Assembly (NCBI GenBank): GCA_023525975.1
Contig: CM042032.1
Coordinates: 24,372,001 to 24,436,000, forward strand
Length of the DNA stretch: 64,000 nucleotides
Direction: 5' to 3'
Source: Smallanthus sonchifolius
Lineage: Eukaryota > Streptophyta > Magnoliopsida > Asterales > Asteraceae
Part shown: one piece after another, positions 1 to 12,389 of the stretch
Layout: each line of letters begins with the position of its first letter
How positions within the stretch are numbered: position 1 is the first letter of the stretch
The notes under the pieces: generated by a model
Seen by the model: only the letters and a program-made list of their open reading frames with translations
What the model was told of the DNA's origin: nothing
The model's database searches: none
Translations under genes and position numbers: made by a program

Positions 1-838
1 GCTAGTCTTGGTTGTTCTAAACAAAGGTCCAACAATGTCACGTACGATCTGAATTAAGTAGTTAAATACACATCAGACCCAACCCCGACTCTAACGGTTT
101 AATCATTCTAAACATACTGATTTTACTTACTGGTCTGCTGCCCGCGCACTTAGTAAGTGCACAGGGCCTTGCTCATGCGCACTTGACAAGTACGCATGAT
201 CTTTCTCCTGCGTACTTGGTAACTACGCATGATCTTTCTCCTGCGTACTTGGTAAGTACGCATGATCTTTCTCCTGCGTACCTGCGTACTTGGTAAGTAC
301 GCAGGACGTCCCTACTGCGTACTTGATAAGTACGCAGCACCTGTTTTCTGGACAAGTCCGAAATTTTGCATGTTAATCCGATCATGCTAATCTTACAATT
401 TTCTTTGATCAACAGGTGCGGTTTTCACTCTAGATGCTAGTTCTAAGCTTATTTTCAAGTTTCATCCATAAAAACGTCTCCCATTTAGCTAAAACCTGAG
501 AAACCCCAAAACAAACAAATACTCAGATTATGGTCGAATCGTTACCTGGATTGGACTTCTGATTCAGAGGTTTTACTCACGAGCTCAGCGGTAACGTGCT
601 CCTTCAATCTCGAGTTGATCCGTTGACTTTCTCTCTCTAGACCCGAGCTCTCCTTTCTCTCTCTAGGATGATGAAATGAAGATGAAATGGTGAAGTGGCC
701 TGCCTTGCCCCTTATATACCTGGGCTTTCATCGGCCCGTTGGAGCCGAGCCCAAGCCCATCCGTTTTTCTTTTGTTTTATGACGATTAAGCCTCTATCGC
801 GTTATTGTTTACTAAATTACTATTTTTGGGATGTTACA
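1..838 (-). mobile_element. Partial LTR of the E4 gypsy family
   Basis: This stretch aligns by eye with 38,490-39,328 and 44,840-45,649, the distal parts of the two E4 LTRs, including the array of CTGCGTACTT/AAGTACGCAG dyads, the CT-rich block near 630-665 and the terminal GGGATGTTACA. Since E4 reads on the minus strand, 838 is the 5' edge of this LTR; the rest lies off the left edge. It is more diverged from the two E4 LTRs than they are from each other, so it is a separate, older copy. It could be a solo LTR or part of a full element. Confidence 0.85.
142..337. repeat. Array of dyad-symmetric units in LTR
   Basis: About six units, each made of a 10-base arm, a three-base centre and the complementary arm. 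The commonest arms are CTGCGTACTT and AAGTACGCAG. One unit has ATGCG paired with CGCAT, so both arms changed together. The same array is found at 38,635-38,823 and 44,975-45,144. Confidence 0.85.
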
Positions 839-3800
839 CTATCACTCAGGAATTTAGACAAACTCAGGGATTGGAAAAGTACTACCTAGATAAGAATCCT
901 AATTGTGATTTTCGGATTTCTCTCGGTTATGGGAACTATGATGGGACAGGGATTCTAAAGTATGACACCCTTAGAAAACCTAGTGGATCCCTGATCAAGC
1001 TTCGGGTGTGACCAGAAGGAAACTCTAAAGAATGTATAACGCTCACCAGATAGTCGGATCACCTTTTGGTCTCCCCAACAACACTAAGGTACCCTAAAGA
1101 TAGATAACCTTTCAGTCTCACTATCTCAATACATTCTAAGAATGCACGGGGTAATCTAAGAACAAACGAATTGACATGGACTAGCAAGGATACTAAGAAA
1201 CCTAGGTAAACCTCCTTTCAGAGCCTTTACACCTAGACACCAGAGACTAACCGACTACCTCTCACCTTTGAGCTATCGAGATAGGAAGAACAGTCAGCTC
1301 TAATCAACCACCAACTAATGCTCCTTTGGATTACTACGTCTAGCAACACCATAAACAGTCACAAACACACAGTGAGCAACCTAAACATGCATCTATAACT
1401 GAAAGACATTCAACAAGACACATGTGGAACATAAATCAATGATAAATCAGTAGTAAGCATGCATATTCATCAACCAATTGCAATTAGATTCTTTACGAAA
1501 ATGTTAAACCATCACAAAACCCCAAAAACTAATAAAAATCCAATCTTGCATCAGTTATTCATCAAATATAGGTAGTATCTAAAGAGCTAGCCAAGAAACA
1601 TGTTCAAAAATCTGTATCTATACCTGCACCACAACTACTCTAGCCATGGAGGCATCTATCTTTCTAACGTATTTGCAGTGTAAATACTCTCCTTCATAAG
1701 TTGTCGGATCGGATGCCTAGACTTCGCCATGAGATATGGCAGACAGGATTGCCCAAACAGAAGGGAATCCAAAGTGGATAAGCAAGACTAAATGGGAGAG
1801 AACTCCAAGGGTCAGGAGACCTAGACATACATCGGATCATGTGGATCCATGCATATATACAGACTTGGAGCATGAGTTGCTCGACATTCATTTGAGGATC
1901 TCTGCCCAACACATAGTGTCTGACTTTCACCATACACATTTTATTTTAAGAGACACTGGTGGTGCCTCTCTACCATTAGCCTCATCCGACAACAGCCATA
2001 TTCGGCAGATTCATGAGTATTGGTACACATAATTAAGGGTAATCCGGTGGAACAATACACACTTCTATACAAGTGTGCAAACACAATGTAATGAACATTT
2101 CAAATCCTTTTTTACTAAAAGCTTGGGATAGGAGAAACACTACAGGGATCATGCAAAGTAAATTATCATTGCGGGTGCACACGTAATCATAATTTGCAGT
2201 GCATGGGAACTTTAGTGAGTCTTGCTGTCTAAGCTAATGATCAACCTATGTTCTCAGTCACTTGATTAAGGATTGGATCTTAACAAATCAGACTTCTCAA
2301 TTAGGTGCTCTCAAAGCAATCTCATAGTTTGGGAGGAACGAGAGAAATTAAAATTAAAATCAACCAATCTTTTGTGCATCCTGAACGGCGAAGGATTTCG
2401 CACATTCATTCTTTGAGATTCTACTTGTCGAGATAGCTTTAATTTAAGCATTACCACAACCAACACTTACAATAATTGCATAATTATTGTGGAAGATTAT
2501 AGCGTAATCTCAGGATCCATCACACCGTTCAGTCTCACAATTACTTGAAATTTGTGTTAGGAGTGTTATGCCCTAACTTCGGTGATGGGGCAGAAAATTT
2601 GTTCTGACCCGCATACACATAGCACCGATGGGGTATTGTGGAAGCTCGACGTGAGACAAGTAGGTAATCTAAAATTTTAGAATATTGGTCAAACAGGGTT
2701 GCTCTCACAACCATTGACATTCAGTACACCTTCAAGACCGACTACCCTCTCGGTGATGAGTAAGCCGTGATTTATTCACAAGCGAATGCCAAAGAAACCT
2801 AGGTGTGGAATAACGACTATTGTCGCACTAACCGAAAAATGACATACAAAACTTTTAAAGGGGTCCCAAATGCGGAATTTCGTGCTAATCTCATTAGTTC
2901 ATGATATGCATAAGGGGCGTAAGCTCGAGCTGTTCACAACAGATCACCGTTCACAACAGACCACTATCCACAAGGATTAGTGAAGGATAATTTTATGCTC
3001 TTTTGTACCCGCACTTCCCCAAAGATCATCTTGTTGAATGGATCCCAGATTTCAACCCAAAGATCATCTTGTTGAATGGATCCCAGATTTCAGCCTAGAG
3101 GAGAGGCGTGATCACATCTTTCGCTCCCAGTATTCTAGAACTAGGAAGCTCTAGGAGCATCTATTGTTAAGGAATAACCTCTTAACGCAGGCTTAGTAAG
3201 AGTACAAAATTTTCGATGTTTAACACTCATTACCTCAATTTTATCCTTGTGCTAAGGATTTTGAGGCTATAACCTGTATGAGTGGAATATGTAATAGTAA
3301 GTCACCAAAGTACCATTCAAACACTAAGGCGGTGCATACACACTGAATGACTTATAGTTGGCCATTGTAAAACTCATAAACCCTTTCTACCAACTTAACG
3401 GGTTGACAAACCCGTAGCCCATTTTTGGGAAAACACTAATTCTATGAGACCATTCTCACAGTCCCACTATTCATTCCCTCAGCTAGACGGAATATGAATA
3501 TCCCAAACAAACATAGAACTTTTATGGCATACATACTTCGAGGGTATGGTAGCCAAGTCATGAGCTTACATATCAGGATGTTACAACCCGAATGCTAGTC
3601 TGCCGCGGGAAGATAATGCAATTAACGGGTAAGGTGGTGATTAGACTGGACCTTCGCAAGTAAGAGCTCCCAAGGAACATCAAATCTTAGCTCCATGAAG
3701 GCACATGGAGAGGAAAATCCTAGAAAACATGAAACCTGAAATAAGAGAAAAGTCTTAGTCCGGGAAAATGCTTTTGAAAAGCATAAGAGGGACAAACATA

Positions 3801-4119
3801 AAATTTCACTTCCGTACTGTGTCATTACTACCCAATATTCAACTAAAACCTGGACACCTCGTTGAGTAATTCTTTCCTAAGATCTATAGAGATCTGCTTT
3901 TGTGACAAAGTGTGTAGACGAATAGAGGGTATGTGTCAACATACGCTCAAGATTCGCAGGCACCATTCCTTTCATTACCAGTAATGAGCATCACATAACC
4001 CTACCATATTGAGGGTAATCAAATAAAGGGGTTCTTGCACGTTTAATATCGTTAGTCAGAGAAGCATTCGATTTGCTTTAGAATACCGACTATCAAGTAA
4101 ATGGAATCAAACAATTGAA
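839..4119. other. Unassigned, decayed stretch (probable element interior)
   Basis: I recognise no gene here. All open frames are under 100 codons and none resembles a known family. The stretch lies between an E4-family LTR end and the integrase remnant of element E0, so it is probably the decayed gag, protease and RT part of E0. That is inference from position only. Confidence 0.4.
3018..3093. repeat. 38-bp tandem duplication
   Basis: Two adjacent copies of a 38-base unit beginning CCCAAAGATCATC and ending GATCCCAGATTTCA, nearly identical, at 3,018-3,055 and 3,056-3,093. It is a recent local duplication in the unassigned stretch. Confidence 0.85.
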
Positions 4120-5463
4120 GCCTAAGTTGGATGATGCAGATAGAATTTGGGTACCAGGTATCGGAAGCCTATGTGGGAGGTTATGGATGAGTCCATAAGC
4201 TCAAGTACTCCGTTCAACCAAAATCGAATAAAACGTATAAGGATCCCGAGGAACTCCATTATGTGGCAAAACATGAAAGGAGAAATTGCTATGTATGCTG
4301 GGAGATACCTGACAGTAAAAGCAGAATGTTAGGAAATCACCTGAGTGAACACAACAACCGCAGATTCCTCAGTGGAAATGGGAGGAGAATTCCATAGATT
4401 TCATTACAAATCTACCCAGAACATCTAGCGGCTATGATACTATATGGGTAATCATCGGTAGTTTAACGAAATCCGCTCACTCCCTACCAATCAAGGAGAC
4501 AGATAAAAGTAAGAAGCGTGCAAGGCTAAATATTAAGGAAATTAAGGCTAGGCATAGTAAGCCAGTTTCCATTTTCTCTAATAGGGACAGTCGATTCATG
4601 TCAAGAATCTGGCAGTCTGTACAAGAAGCCTTGGGAACATGCCTTGACATGAGCACTACAAATCATCCCCAGATGAACGGTCAAGGTAAAAAGACCATCA
4701 AAACTTTAAAAGATGTGCTCCGTGCGTGTGTAATCGATTTCAGAGGAAATAGGGATACTCACCGCCATTGACTGAGTTTTCATATAATAACAACTACCAT
4801 ACCGGCATTAAAGCCGCTCCGTTGAGGCTTTGTATGGTTGTAAGTGTCGCTCATCGCTATGTTGGGCGGAGGTTGGCGAAAAACATTTGACAGATCCTGA
4901 GATTGGCCAGGAAACCATTGACAAGATCATCGAAATCAAAGATCGTCTGAAAGCCACTCAAGACAGACGAAAGAGAGTTGTGCTAGAAACAGACGAAAGC
5001 CATTAGAATTCCAAATTGGAGACCGAGCCTTGTTAAAGGTCTCGCTAAACATAACCATAAATACATCAGATCGTTTGAAATACGGGCTAGGGTTGGCCCA
5101 GTAACCTACAAGCTTACGTTGTCACGGGGAACTAAGCTATATACACGATGTATTTCATGTGTTAAATCTCAAGAAGTTTTTATTAGAAGAAACGTTAATC
5201 ATACCGTCTGGTGAGATTCACATAGGTGACAAACCACACCCTGTTCAGAAAGCTATTGAAACCACTGGCTAAAAAGTCCAAGGGACAAAGCGTAACTGTA
5301 TTGAAATGGTTAAGGTATGTTAGAACTTGGAGCGTGACCCTGAGTATACATGGGAACACGAAGATCAAATGAAAACCAAGTACCAGTCCTTTTTCACAAA
5401 TACACCAATTCAAGGTAACATCAACTGAATTTCGGGACAAAATTCTCTTTAACATGAGGAGAA
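4120..5463 (+). pseudogene. Gypsy integrase remnant of element E0
   Basis: In translation, integrase landmarks appear in order: an IWVPG stretch near 4,145, DFITNLPRTSSGYDTIWVII near 4,400-4,450, SNRDSRF near 4,580 (usually SDRD-RF), NHPQMNGQGKKT near 4,665 (usually HPQTDGQSERT) and LRACVIDFRGN near 4,720. The glutamate of the D,D,E triad, expected in the SERT position, is lysine here, and stops and frameshifts follow. The 3' end runs into an A-rich and G-rich stretch (5,450-5,463) placed like a polypurine tract just before the LTR. It is a dead pol gene of a chromovirus-like Ty3/gypsy element. Confidence 0.8.
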
Positions 5464-6168
5464 TGTGACACCCAGTAGTCTAGGTCAATACTCATAGTCA
5501 TATTTGCACATTCCTATTTTATATTTCTTGGAATATTATCTTTGACATATTATTGTCAGAAGTCTAGCAAGAAAACAAGTGTCATATTTAGAAATTTTTA
5601 AGAATTACTAGGAAATAAAGGATAATAACCCGCATTGAACGTTCGTTGGTGATTAAAAGAATGTTATTCCAGAAAAGTCTAGAGACACGTTTGAATATAA
5701 AAACATAAATATAGGTGACTAAACTTTTATAAAAAGTTGACATATAAATGTTTGTTGTATGGCTCTAAGTTATGTTATGTGCATTCATGAATAATATAGT
5801 TATAGTAATAACTATGTCGGGTTAACTAGTAAACTATTGAGACTAGTCAAACCACACAAAAACTCATAAGTAATGAATCGTTAAAAAGTTTTACACCGGG
5901 TATTAGATCACGCGATCACCTAGGGGATTTATACCACCAAAGAACCCACCTATCTAGCCATTAATGGATTTGACAACACCCAAACCCCCACCCTATACCC
6001 CTCCCGGCCGAAATGTGGTTGTAGCCACCCACTATCCCATTAAATGCTTGCATACATGTCTTGCATGCACACCCTCTTCCACTTGAAATGATTACATGCA
6101 ATTCCCATCAACCATAAGTGGTAATGATGAAGATGTGATCATCACTCAACTCCATCTCTCTTTCTCCA

Positions 6169-6175
6169 TATAAAA
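6169..6175 (+). promoter_or_regulatory. Candidate TATA box of E0 LTR
   Basis: TATAAAA lies about 705 bp inside the LTR, followed by a CA-rich and CT-rich stretch of the kind found around plant retrotransposon start sites. No expression data; position and motif only. Confidence 0.4.
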
Positions 6176-8022
6176 CACTTGCACCAACACCCCTTAACTC
6201 CCTCCTCCCTCCCTTGACTGATTCATTTTGTATTTCACCCAATTCCCCTCTCCAAAACCGAAAATGCAAACAATTCCCATAACTTAGCTTCATGCCAGAT
6301 TTTCGGTCAACTTTGGAAGGCCATATCTCTTTCGTTCCTTGATCAAATCAGTCCATTCTTTTTCTAGAATGAAGCTCTATGTTAACAAAGGATAACCCAA
6401 GTGGAATCACTCGAATCCATGGAGTATTCGACCTCCAAACAGTCAGCGCAAGAACGCCGCTCAGTGCAGGTCAAATCTGGACACCTCTTTTCATTTTCCT
6501 GTTTTTAGGTACCTACACAACTCCAAATCTAGTAATACTTTTTCACATCTCCTCTGGGTTCAATAAACCTGATTTTAGAAGAAAACTCCAAGTCATTTGG
6601 TCTTCTAAAACCATCTAAAAGTCTATTTGAAGTACGCCTAAAAATCTGAGTTTTCAAGAACAAAATAAAACATAAAAGTCTTGATGAGTTTTTGCTTTGC
6701 TTCTTAATGAGTCATGTTTGAATACATATATTTATACTCGTACATGTTCATACATAAAATACCAAACTAGAAGGACCATGCACAAGACAAGGACACATCA
6801 AATATAAACAACATATATATATACTATCACATAAAATAACACTTGGATGATGGTGTTCTTCATAAACCCTTCATTCCATTCATGTGTTCTGTTGAAGGAT
6901 ACATGTTCGTGAAGTTATATGATCATGTGTGACTTACCTGGCAAGACCCAAGGTAGTGTCCTATGATTCAAGAAGACATACGAACGATTATCATCAACAT
7001 ATGAACGTGAAAGGTGTTACTAAAAATATATGTTTATGGATAAAATTTGTGATATATATGTGTTGGTGTACGGTTTTGGTTAAATCATGGAAATGTTCTA
7101 GGAATTAATGATTAGTATCCTAATATGACAATTTGATATATGTACATGGAACATATGAAGAGATTCGGTTAAAAATAAATAATCACACGACATCGTGGAA
7201 CATAAGTGAATATATTTTAAGTTGCTACAAAAATAATATTTATTTTTGGTACACTTAATAAGTCACCAATAGGGAAACATATTATTTTCTCGGAAAATAT
7301 GTAAGCATCTAGACTGGAATAATAATCACCAATTAGTCGTAAATGAAAACCCTATTTTTACTAAACAAAGGCGTACTTAACGGGATTCGTTAAGTCGAAT
7401 GAACAACTTACGTATAAGGCGGGTAGTCTTAACACATTAGTACCTTTGTGTGATTAGGGTATGGATAGACATGAACTCTTAGCACACTGTTATTTGCTAG
7501 GATTTCATCGGACACAAGGGGAGTTCACGGCCCCCTTTCATTTTTTTTAAAGTTTTGTAAACTGCGGGGGAGAAACACACTTACATTAAGTATTACAATA
7601 TTGTTTAATATATGTCTAAACATTGTTGTTTTATACAATTGGGAAAGCATTGCAAACATTTTTATATGATAACAACGAAACAAGACACTAACACTATGTC
7701 ATACATGGTGAACAATATAGCGCTTAAAGTCCCCGGAATAAAAACTTAGTAACCATTAGCTATGGACTTAGCACGAGATTCTATGGATAGTACTATTGGG
7801 GGTGACGCTCCCGGTCATGGTTAGTCGCGCTAACCAGAGGTCCAAATGGCCGAATGACCGCATATTATCTTACTCGTAGAAAGGCGAGGAGGGGCATCAA
7901 ATTGTTGGCGTTTGGTTACAGTTTCATATATGGACATAGGTATTTGTAAGCCTAGCTAGCTTACGAATGGATCAATAACACTTGTTTCATTTTTCATATG
8001 CGTTTAGAATTATTTGTACTTA

Positions 8023-8690
8023 TTTATGACGGTAATGTCATGGGCAATGTTTTCGGGTAAAACTACTTATCTTATGACGGTTAAGTCATGTATATGTTTT
8101 CAAAGGAAAACTACTTATTTTATGACGGTAAAGTCATGGGCATGTTTTCAAAGGAAAACTACTTATTTTATGACGGTAAAGTCATGGACATGTTTTCAAA
8201 AGAAAACTACTTATTTTATGACGGTAAAGTCATGGACATGTTTTCAAAGGAAAACTACTTATTTTATGACGGTTAAGTCATGTATATGTTTTCAAAGGAA
8301 AACTACTTATTTTATGACGGTTAGGTCATGTATATGTTTTCAAAGGAAAACTACTTATTTTATGACGGTAAAGTCATTGGCATGTTTTCAAAGGAAAACT
8401 ACTTATTTTATGACGGTAAAGTAATGGGCATGTTTTCAAAGAAAAACTACTTATTTGATGACGGTTAAGTCATGTATATGTTTTTAAAAAAAACTACTTA
8501 TTTTATGACGGTCAAGTCATGGGCATGTTTTCAAAGGAAAACTACTTATTTTATGACGGTTAAGTCATGGGCATGTTTTCAAAGGAAAACTACTTATTTT
8601 ATGACGGTAAAGTCATGGGCATGTTTTCAAAGGAAAACTACTTATTTTGTGACGGTTAAGTCATGTCTAGTTTTTCGAGGAAAATTAACT
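8023..8690 (+). repeat. 48-bp tandem repeat, 14 copies
   Basis: The core TGACGG recurs at 8,027, 8,075, 8,123, 8,171, 8,219, 8,267, 8,315, 8,363, 8,411, 8,459, 8,506, 8,554, 8,602 and 8,650. Each unit has a short dyad, ATGAC, six bases, GTCAT, followed by TTTTCAAAGGAAAACTAC, itself partly self-complementary (TTTTC/GAAAA). Because 48 is a multiple of three, the array gives spurious open frames of up to 136 codons. It lies within the E0 LTR. Confidence 0.95.
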
Positions 8691-9014
8691 GTACTAAATT
8701 AACAAACTCTGTGAACTCACCAACCTTTGTGTTGACACTTTCAAGTATGTTTCTCAGGTAACCTTTAGCCATGAAGTGGTTGGAATAGGCTAGCTATGTT
8801 GGAACAATTCCTAGTAACCGGGCGGGCATAAATTATCAAGTCTCAAGTCGACCATTGAACTAGAGGGACTTAGATCATTGTATTTATTTAGTTTTAGTAA
8901 TCGTATATGTAATCAAGTCTTAGAAATCACTATTACAGCATCCGCTATCGTGTAATGAACCAATCGTTGCCACCTGTATTTATTTATTAAGTAAATAAAT
9001 TTAGGGGTGTGACA

Positions 9015-9746
9015 CATTACGACTCTGGTCATGATCGAGCACCAAGAACATCGATTATGTCTCGCTAGCCATCGGCCCTCAATACTCAACCATTACAGGT
9101 ATGAATCATGTCATTAGTTTCATTTTGACTTGGGGATCAAAAGCCCTCTGTCAATTTCACATGACAGAGGGCATCAAACCCAATTTCCCCTAGAATCGGA
9201 GCTTGTTCATACGGCTTTGATTTGGGATTTGAATTCAATTCTTTTTAGTGTTTTTAGTTAAATGGAATCCCTATATAACCATCGAAACCACCCGGTCCAA
9301 CTGGTTAGGTCTTTGCAACATTGGACCCAGTGGTGTGGGTTCGAAACCCACAAACCCATATCCTTTTTACGCATGTATCTGCCCTGAAACCCGGTCCCTA
9401 TGCCCCCTTGTTTATCAATAAACTGAATCGAATAAGTCTCAGAACCCGACCTTGGTTCAGTGGTAAACCTATCCGCACACACAGAGACCACCCGGGTTTG
9501 AGCCGGGTGGCCTGTGTTAATTTTTTTTTAGCCGTTGCAACACTCCAAAAATTCCATAAAATTATTTATATAAACCTAACACCAATTAGAACAGATTTAT
9601 ACAAAATTTTACAAATTTAAACATAAAACCACTATTTTTACATATTTCATTGTCTAAAATAACATTTTTAAATATAAAAATCATTTCTAAAGGTTTATTT
9701 TTTTTAAATTAATAAATTTCAAACCAAAGCATTCAAAATATCTAAG
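9015..9746 (+). mobile_element. E3 left LTR, first piece
   Basis: Matches 23,999-24,724 in the right LTR almost base for base (for example CATTACGACTCTGGTCAT and the two tRNA-like modules). It ends at the copia target duplication CTAAG (9,742-9,746). The first 945 bp of the LTR are missing here. Confidence 0.9.
9286..9532 (+). repeat. Two tRNA-like (pol III type) modules inside E3 left LTR
   Basis: The first module has a perfect B-box-like GGTTCGAAACC at 9,338-9,348. The second has an A-box-like TTGGTTCAGTGGT about 40 bp before a degraded B-box (GGTTTGAGCC near 9,495), then a T-rich run. The same pair occurs at 24,271-24,515 in the other LTR with the second B-box intact, so the modules were in the LTR before this copy inserted. 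A fossil SINE or SINE dimer captured by the LTR is the likeliest reading; neither module folds as an obvious full tRNA gene. Confidence 0.6.
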
Positions 9747-10434
9747 TGTAGGATCGGTGTTTTACAAGATGGTTCTGTTTAGTTGAGATTGGCGAAAACA
9801 ATCACAGCTATGCAATGTAAACAAGAAACATTGATAATACTGATAAATGCAAAGTATATTAATCTTCAATGTTTACAAGTTACAGAGAAAACTCTAAGGA
9901 AGCACACTTGTACAACGAAAAGATACAATACATATAAAGGAACTTAGAATCAAGACAGACTCTTGATTCTAAGGATCAGATCAAACACAAGCCGTTGATC
10001 TTTGACAGTTACAAGTTACACTATAATTGGTAGACAACTAAAAGACAAACTACAACAAACGGTATGAATCAGGTCAAAAGTCTTCTTAGGAATCATTGTA
10101 GGAGACTTCAGAAGTAGTAGCTTTGTTTTTAATCATCTGCACCAATAACATTCCTTCTGCTGATAGATGTGTCAGGGTTACAGCAAAAGGTGTCAGTAGC
10201 AGAGTCAAAGCTACTGATGATTTGCCTATCAACATCATCAATGTTTGATGCTGATGAGAAGCCTATCAGTAGCAACTTTGGACTTCAGCAGATAAGGCTA
10301 TCCGCAGCATAGTTGTTCATCAGCGGTAGAACTTAACTATCTGTATCATATGCCTTATCTGCAGCAACTTTGTAAGTCAGCAGAACTGTTGAGTCCGCAG
10401 CATATGTACTTAGATAATTTTGTAGCCATCAGTC
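9747..10434 (-). mobile_element. Copia 3' LTR (left copy), chimeric inner edge
   Basis: Aligns with 15,817-16,505 (TGTAGGATCGGTGTTTTACA start). After about 10,434 the copies part: this copy continues with a second CCGCAGCATAT-TACTTAG unit, while the other ends in TTTATCTCTACA. The inner boundary is therefore uncertain, between 10,434 and about 10,500. Confidence 0.75.
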
Positions 10435-10540
10435 CGCAGCATATATACTTAGAGAATTGTTAAGTCAGCATAGTTGTACATAATCTAGCATTTGATTTTG
10501 TATCCAGATCCCTTAATTATCTAAAAATTCTCTTGACAGC

Positions 10541-11438
10541 TTAGAGGTGTGAGTTCTTTGGAGCTGCCTGAAATCTTGCACACAGACATACTGCAAACAT
10601 GATATCTGGTCTTGATGCAGTTAGATAAATGAGTGATCCAATCATTGCCCTGTACTGATGTTGATCAGTGTCTTGACCATTTTTGTCTATAGACAGTTGA
10701 TGGTGCACTTGCATAGGAGTTCTTGCAGCAGAGCAATTAGCCAGTTTGAATCTTTCCAAAATGCTTCTAACATATTTGGATTGACTGATGAAGATTCCAT
10801 TTGGAACTTGTTTGACTTGGAGACCCAAAAATAAATTTAGTTCACCGATTGAACTCATTTCAAACTTTGAGTGCATTAGGATCTCAAAATCTTTGCATAA
10901 CTTCTTCCTTGTTGATCCAAAGATGATATCATCTACATAGATTTGTACCAGTAGGATTTCTCCCCCTTCATCTTTTATAAACAAGGTCTGATCAATGACA
11001 CCTCTTCTGAAATTGTTGTTGAGTAGATATCCTGACAGGGTCTCATACCAGGCTCTTGGATCTTGATGTAGGCCATAAAGAGCTTTTGTCTAATTTGAAC
11101 ACTTTGTCAGGATGTGCAGGATCTATAAAGCCTGGAGGCTATCTGACATAGACTTCTTCACCGATCTTCCCGTATAGAAAAGCACTTTTGACATCCATCT
11201 GATAGATAGTGAAGCTCTTGGATGTAGCATATGCCAAGAAGATTCTGATAGCCTCCAGTCTGGCAACATGTGAAAATACTTCATCATCGTTAATTCCCTC
11301 TTCCTAAGTGTAGCCTTGAGCTATAAGTCTAGCTTTGTTCTTGACTACAATCCCTCTCTCATCTTGCTTGTTTCTGAAGACCCGCCTTGTGCCAATAGCG
11401 GTTTGACCAGGTGGCAGATCAACTAGGGTCCACACTTC
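10541..11438 (-). pseudogene. Copia reverse transcriptase and truncated RNase H
   Basis: The RT core YVDDIIFG is encoded near 10,923-10,940, followed by GELNLFLGLQVKQ and the linker SLIYLTASRPDIMFAV. Translation of 10,985-11,438 gives more RT with stops and frameshifts. The frame ends at 10,541 after AAPKNSHL, where RNase H should continue for about 100 residues more. A few further codons (AVKRIFR) are readable, then the sequence switches to LTR-like DNA. RNase H and the polypurine tract have been deleted. Confidence 0.85.
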
Positions 11439-11663
11439 CTATCTCTTGAATTGCAGCAACTCTTCTTGCATTGCTTCAATCCAACTGCTGTGTTGCAAAG
11501 CTTCATCTATCTTCTTTGGTTCCATTTGAGATAGAAAGCAAGAGTACAGACATATATTGGCCTCATGAGATTTGCTCCTTGTTTGAAATCCTTGTTGAAC
11601 CTGGCCAATGATATTTTCTAATGGATGTTCTTTGTTGATTCTTTGTGTTGGAACAACATCCAT
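11439..11663 (-). pseudogene. Copia pol linker and start of RT
   Basis: The end of this segment, EPKKIDEALQHSSWIEAMQEEL, is the standard entry to copia RT (normally followed by FKRNKVW.LV). The frame breaks at 11,439. Confidence 0.75.
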
Positions 11664-11873
11664 CTAAATTGCTTGCTCAAGATTGCATTGATTTTGATCT
11701 GGAATATCTTCATTCATTGCAGAAGAGTCTTCAACATCAGCAGCATCATCAGTTACATTTTCCTCATCAGCAGCAGATACCTCTATGCCAACTGCAGAGT
11801 TGTTAAGGTTCCTAGTTTAATTTTCATGCTCAGAGAGGCTGCTGCTGGTAACATTTGAGATGCTTGTTCTAGC

Positions 11874-12362
11874 TTAACTTGCTTCAACGGCTTCCATGAC
11901 AGATGGAGGATCAATGGATGGTCTTTTAATTCTTATAGAGGGACCATTGAATCCTAATCTGTATTCATCAGATGATGTGGAGGCTTGTTCTTTGGAAGAT
12001 ATAGACTCCATATTTGAGAAGATGAGGGGCTCAAATACTTGAGAGAAGGAGTCAATATCAAAGAGCCAGTCTGGTCCTTTTCCCTTTTCACATGGAATGT
12101 GTTCCCTACATTCCACATTTGCTGACTCTTCAACTATTCTTGTTCTGGAGTTAAATACTCTGTAGGCTTTGGATTGAGAGGAATAGCCCAAAAAGTATCC
12201 TTCATCTGATTTGGCACCGAATTTTGGAAGAACATCACTAGGGATAAGAATAGTGCATGGACAACCGAAAGGTTTCAGAAAACCAATGTAGGGAACTCGG
12301 TTGAACCACAGTTCATAGGGTGTTTTGTTGAGAGGTTTGACAATGAGAAACCTGTTTTTCAC
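11874..12362 (-). pseudogene. Copia integrase C-terminal part
   Basis: Contains NKTPYELWFNRVPYIGFLKPFGCPC and SDEGYFLGYSSQSKAYRVFN, the conserved end of the copia integrase and its linker to RT. It is separated from the upstream fragment by a stop. Confidence 0.85.
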
Positions 12363-12389
12363 ATAGCAAGCTGTGCTAATTGCCTCTGC

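Larger units (their letters stand above)
5464..9014 (+). mobile_element. 3' LTR of gypsy element E0
   Basis: The LTR starts TGTGACACCC directly after the polypurine-like AACATGAGGAGAA, at the same spacing as in E3 (AACATGGGGATAC before TGTAACATTT), and ends GGGGTGTGACA at 9,014. At about 3.55 kb it is long for an LTR. A candidate TATA box (TATAAAA, 6,169-6,175) would leave about 2.8 kb of the LTR downstream of the start site. It carries a 14-copy 48-bp tandem array. The right flank is the middle of the E3 left LTR. The matching 5' LTR is not in the window, so the boundaries rest on end motifs and context. Confidence 0.7.

Noticed and set aside
1736..2032. 98-codon plus-strand frame
   Set aside because: No recognised family, composition like the decayed sequence around it; listed only as part of the unassigned stretch.
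8014..8702. Open frames of 62 to 136 codons made of a repeated 16-residue unit
   Set aside because: They are the 48-bp tandem array read in its three frames; the unit length being a multiple of three keeps frames open. The array is in an LTR.
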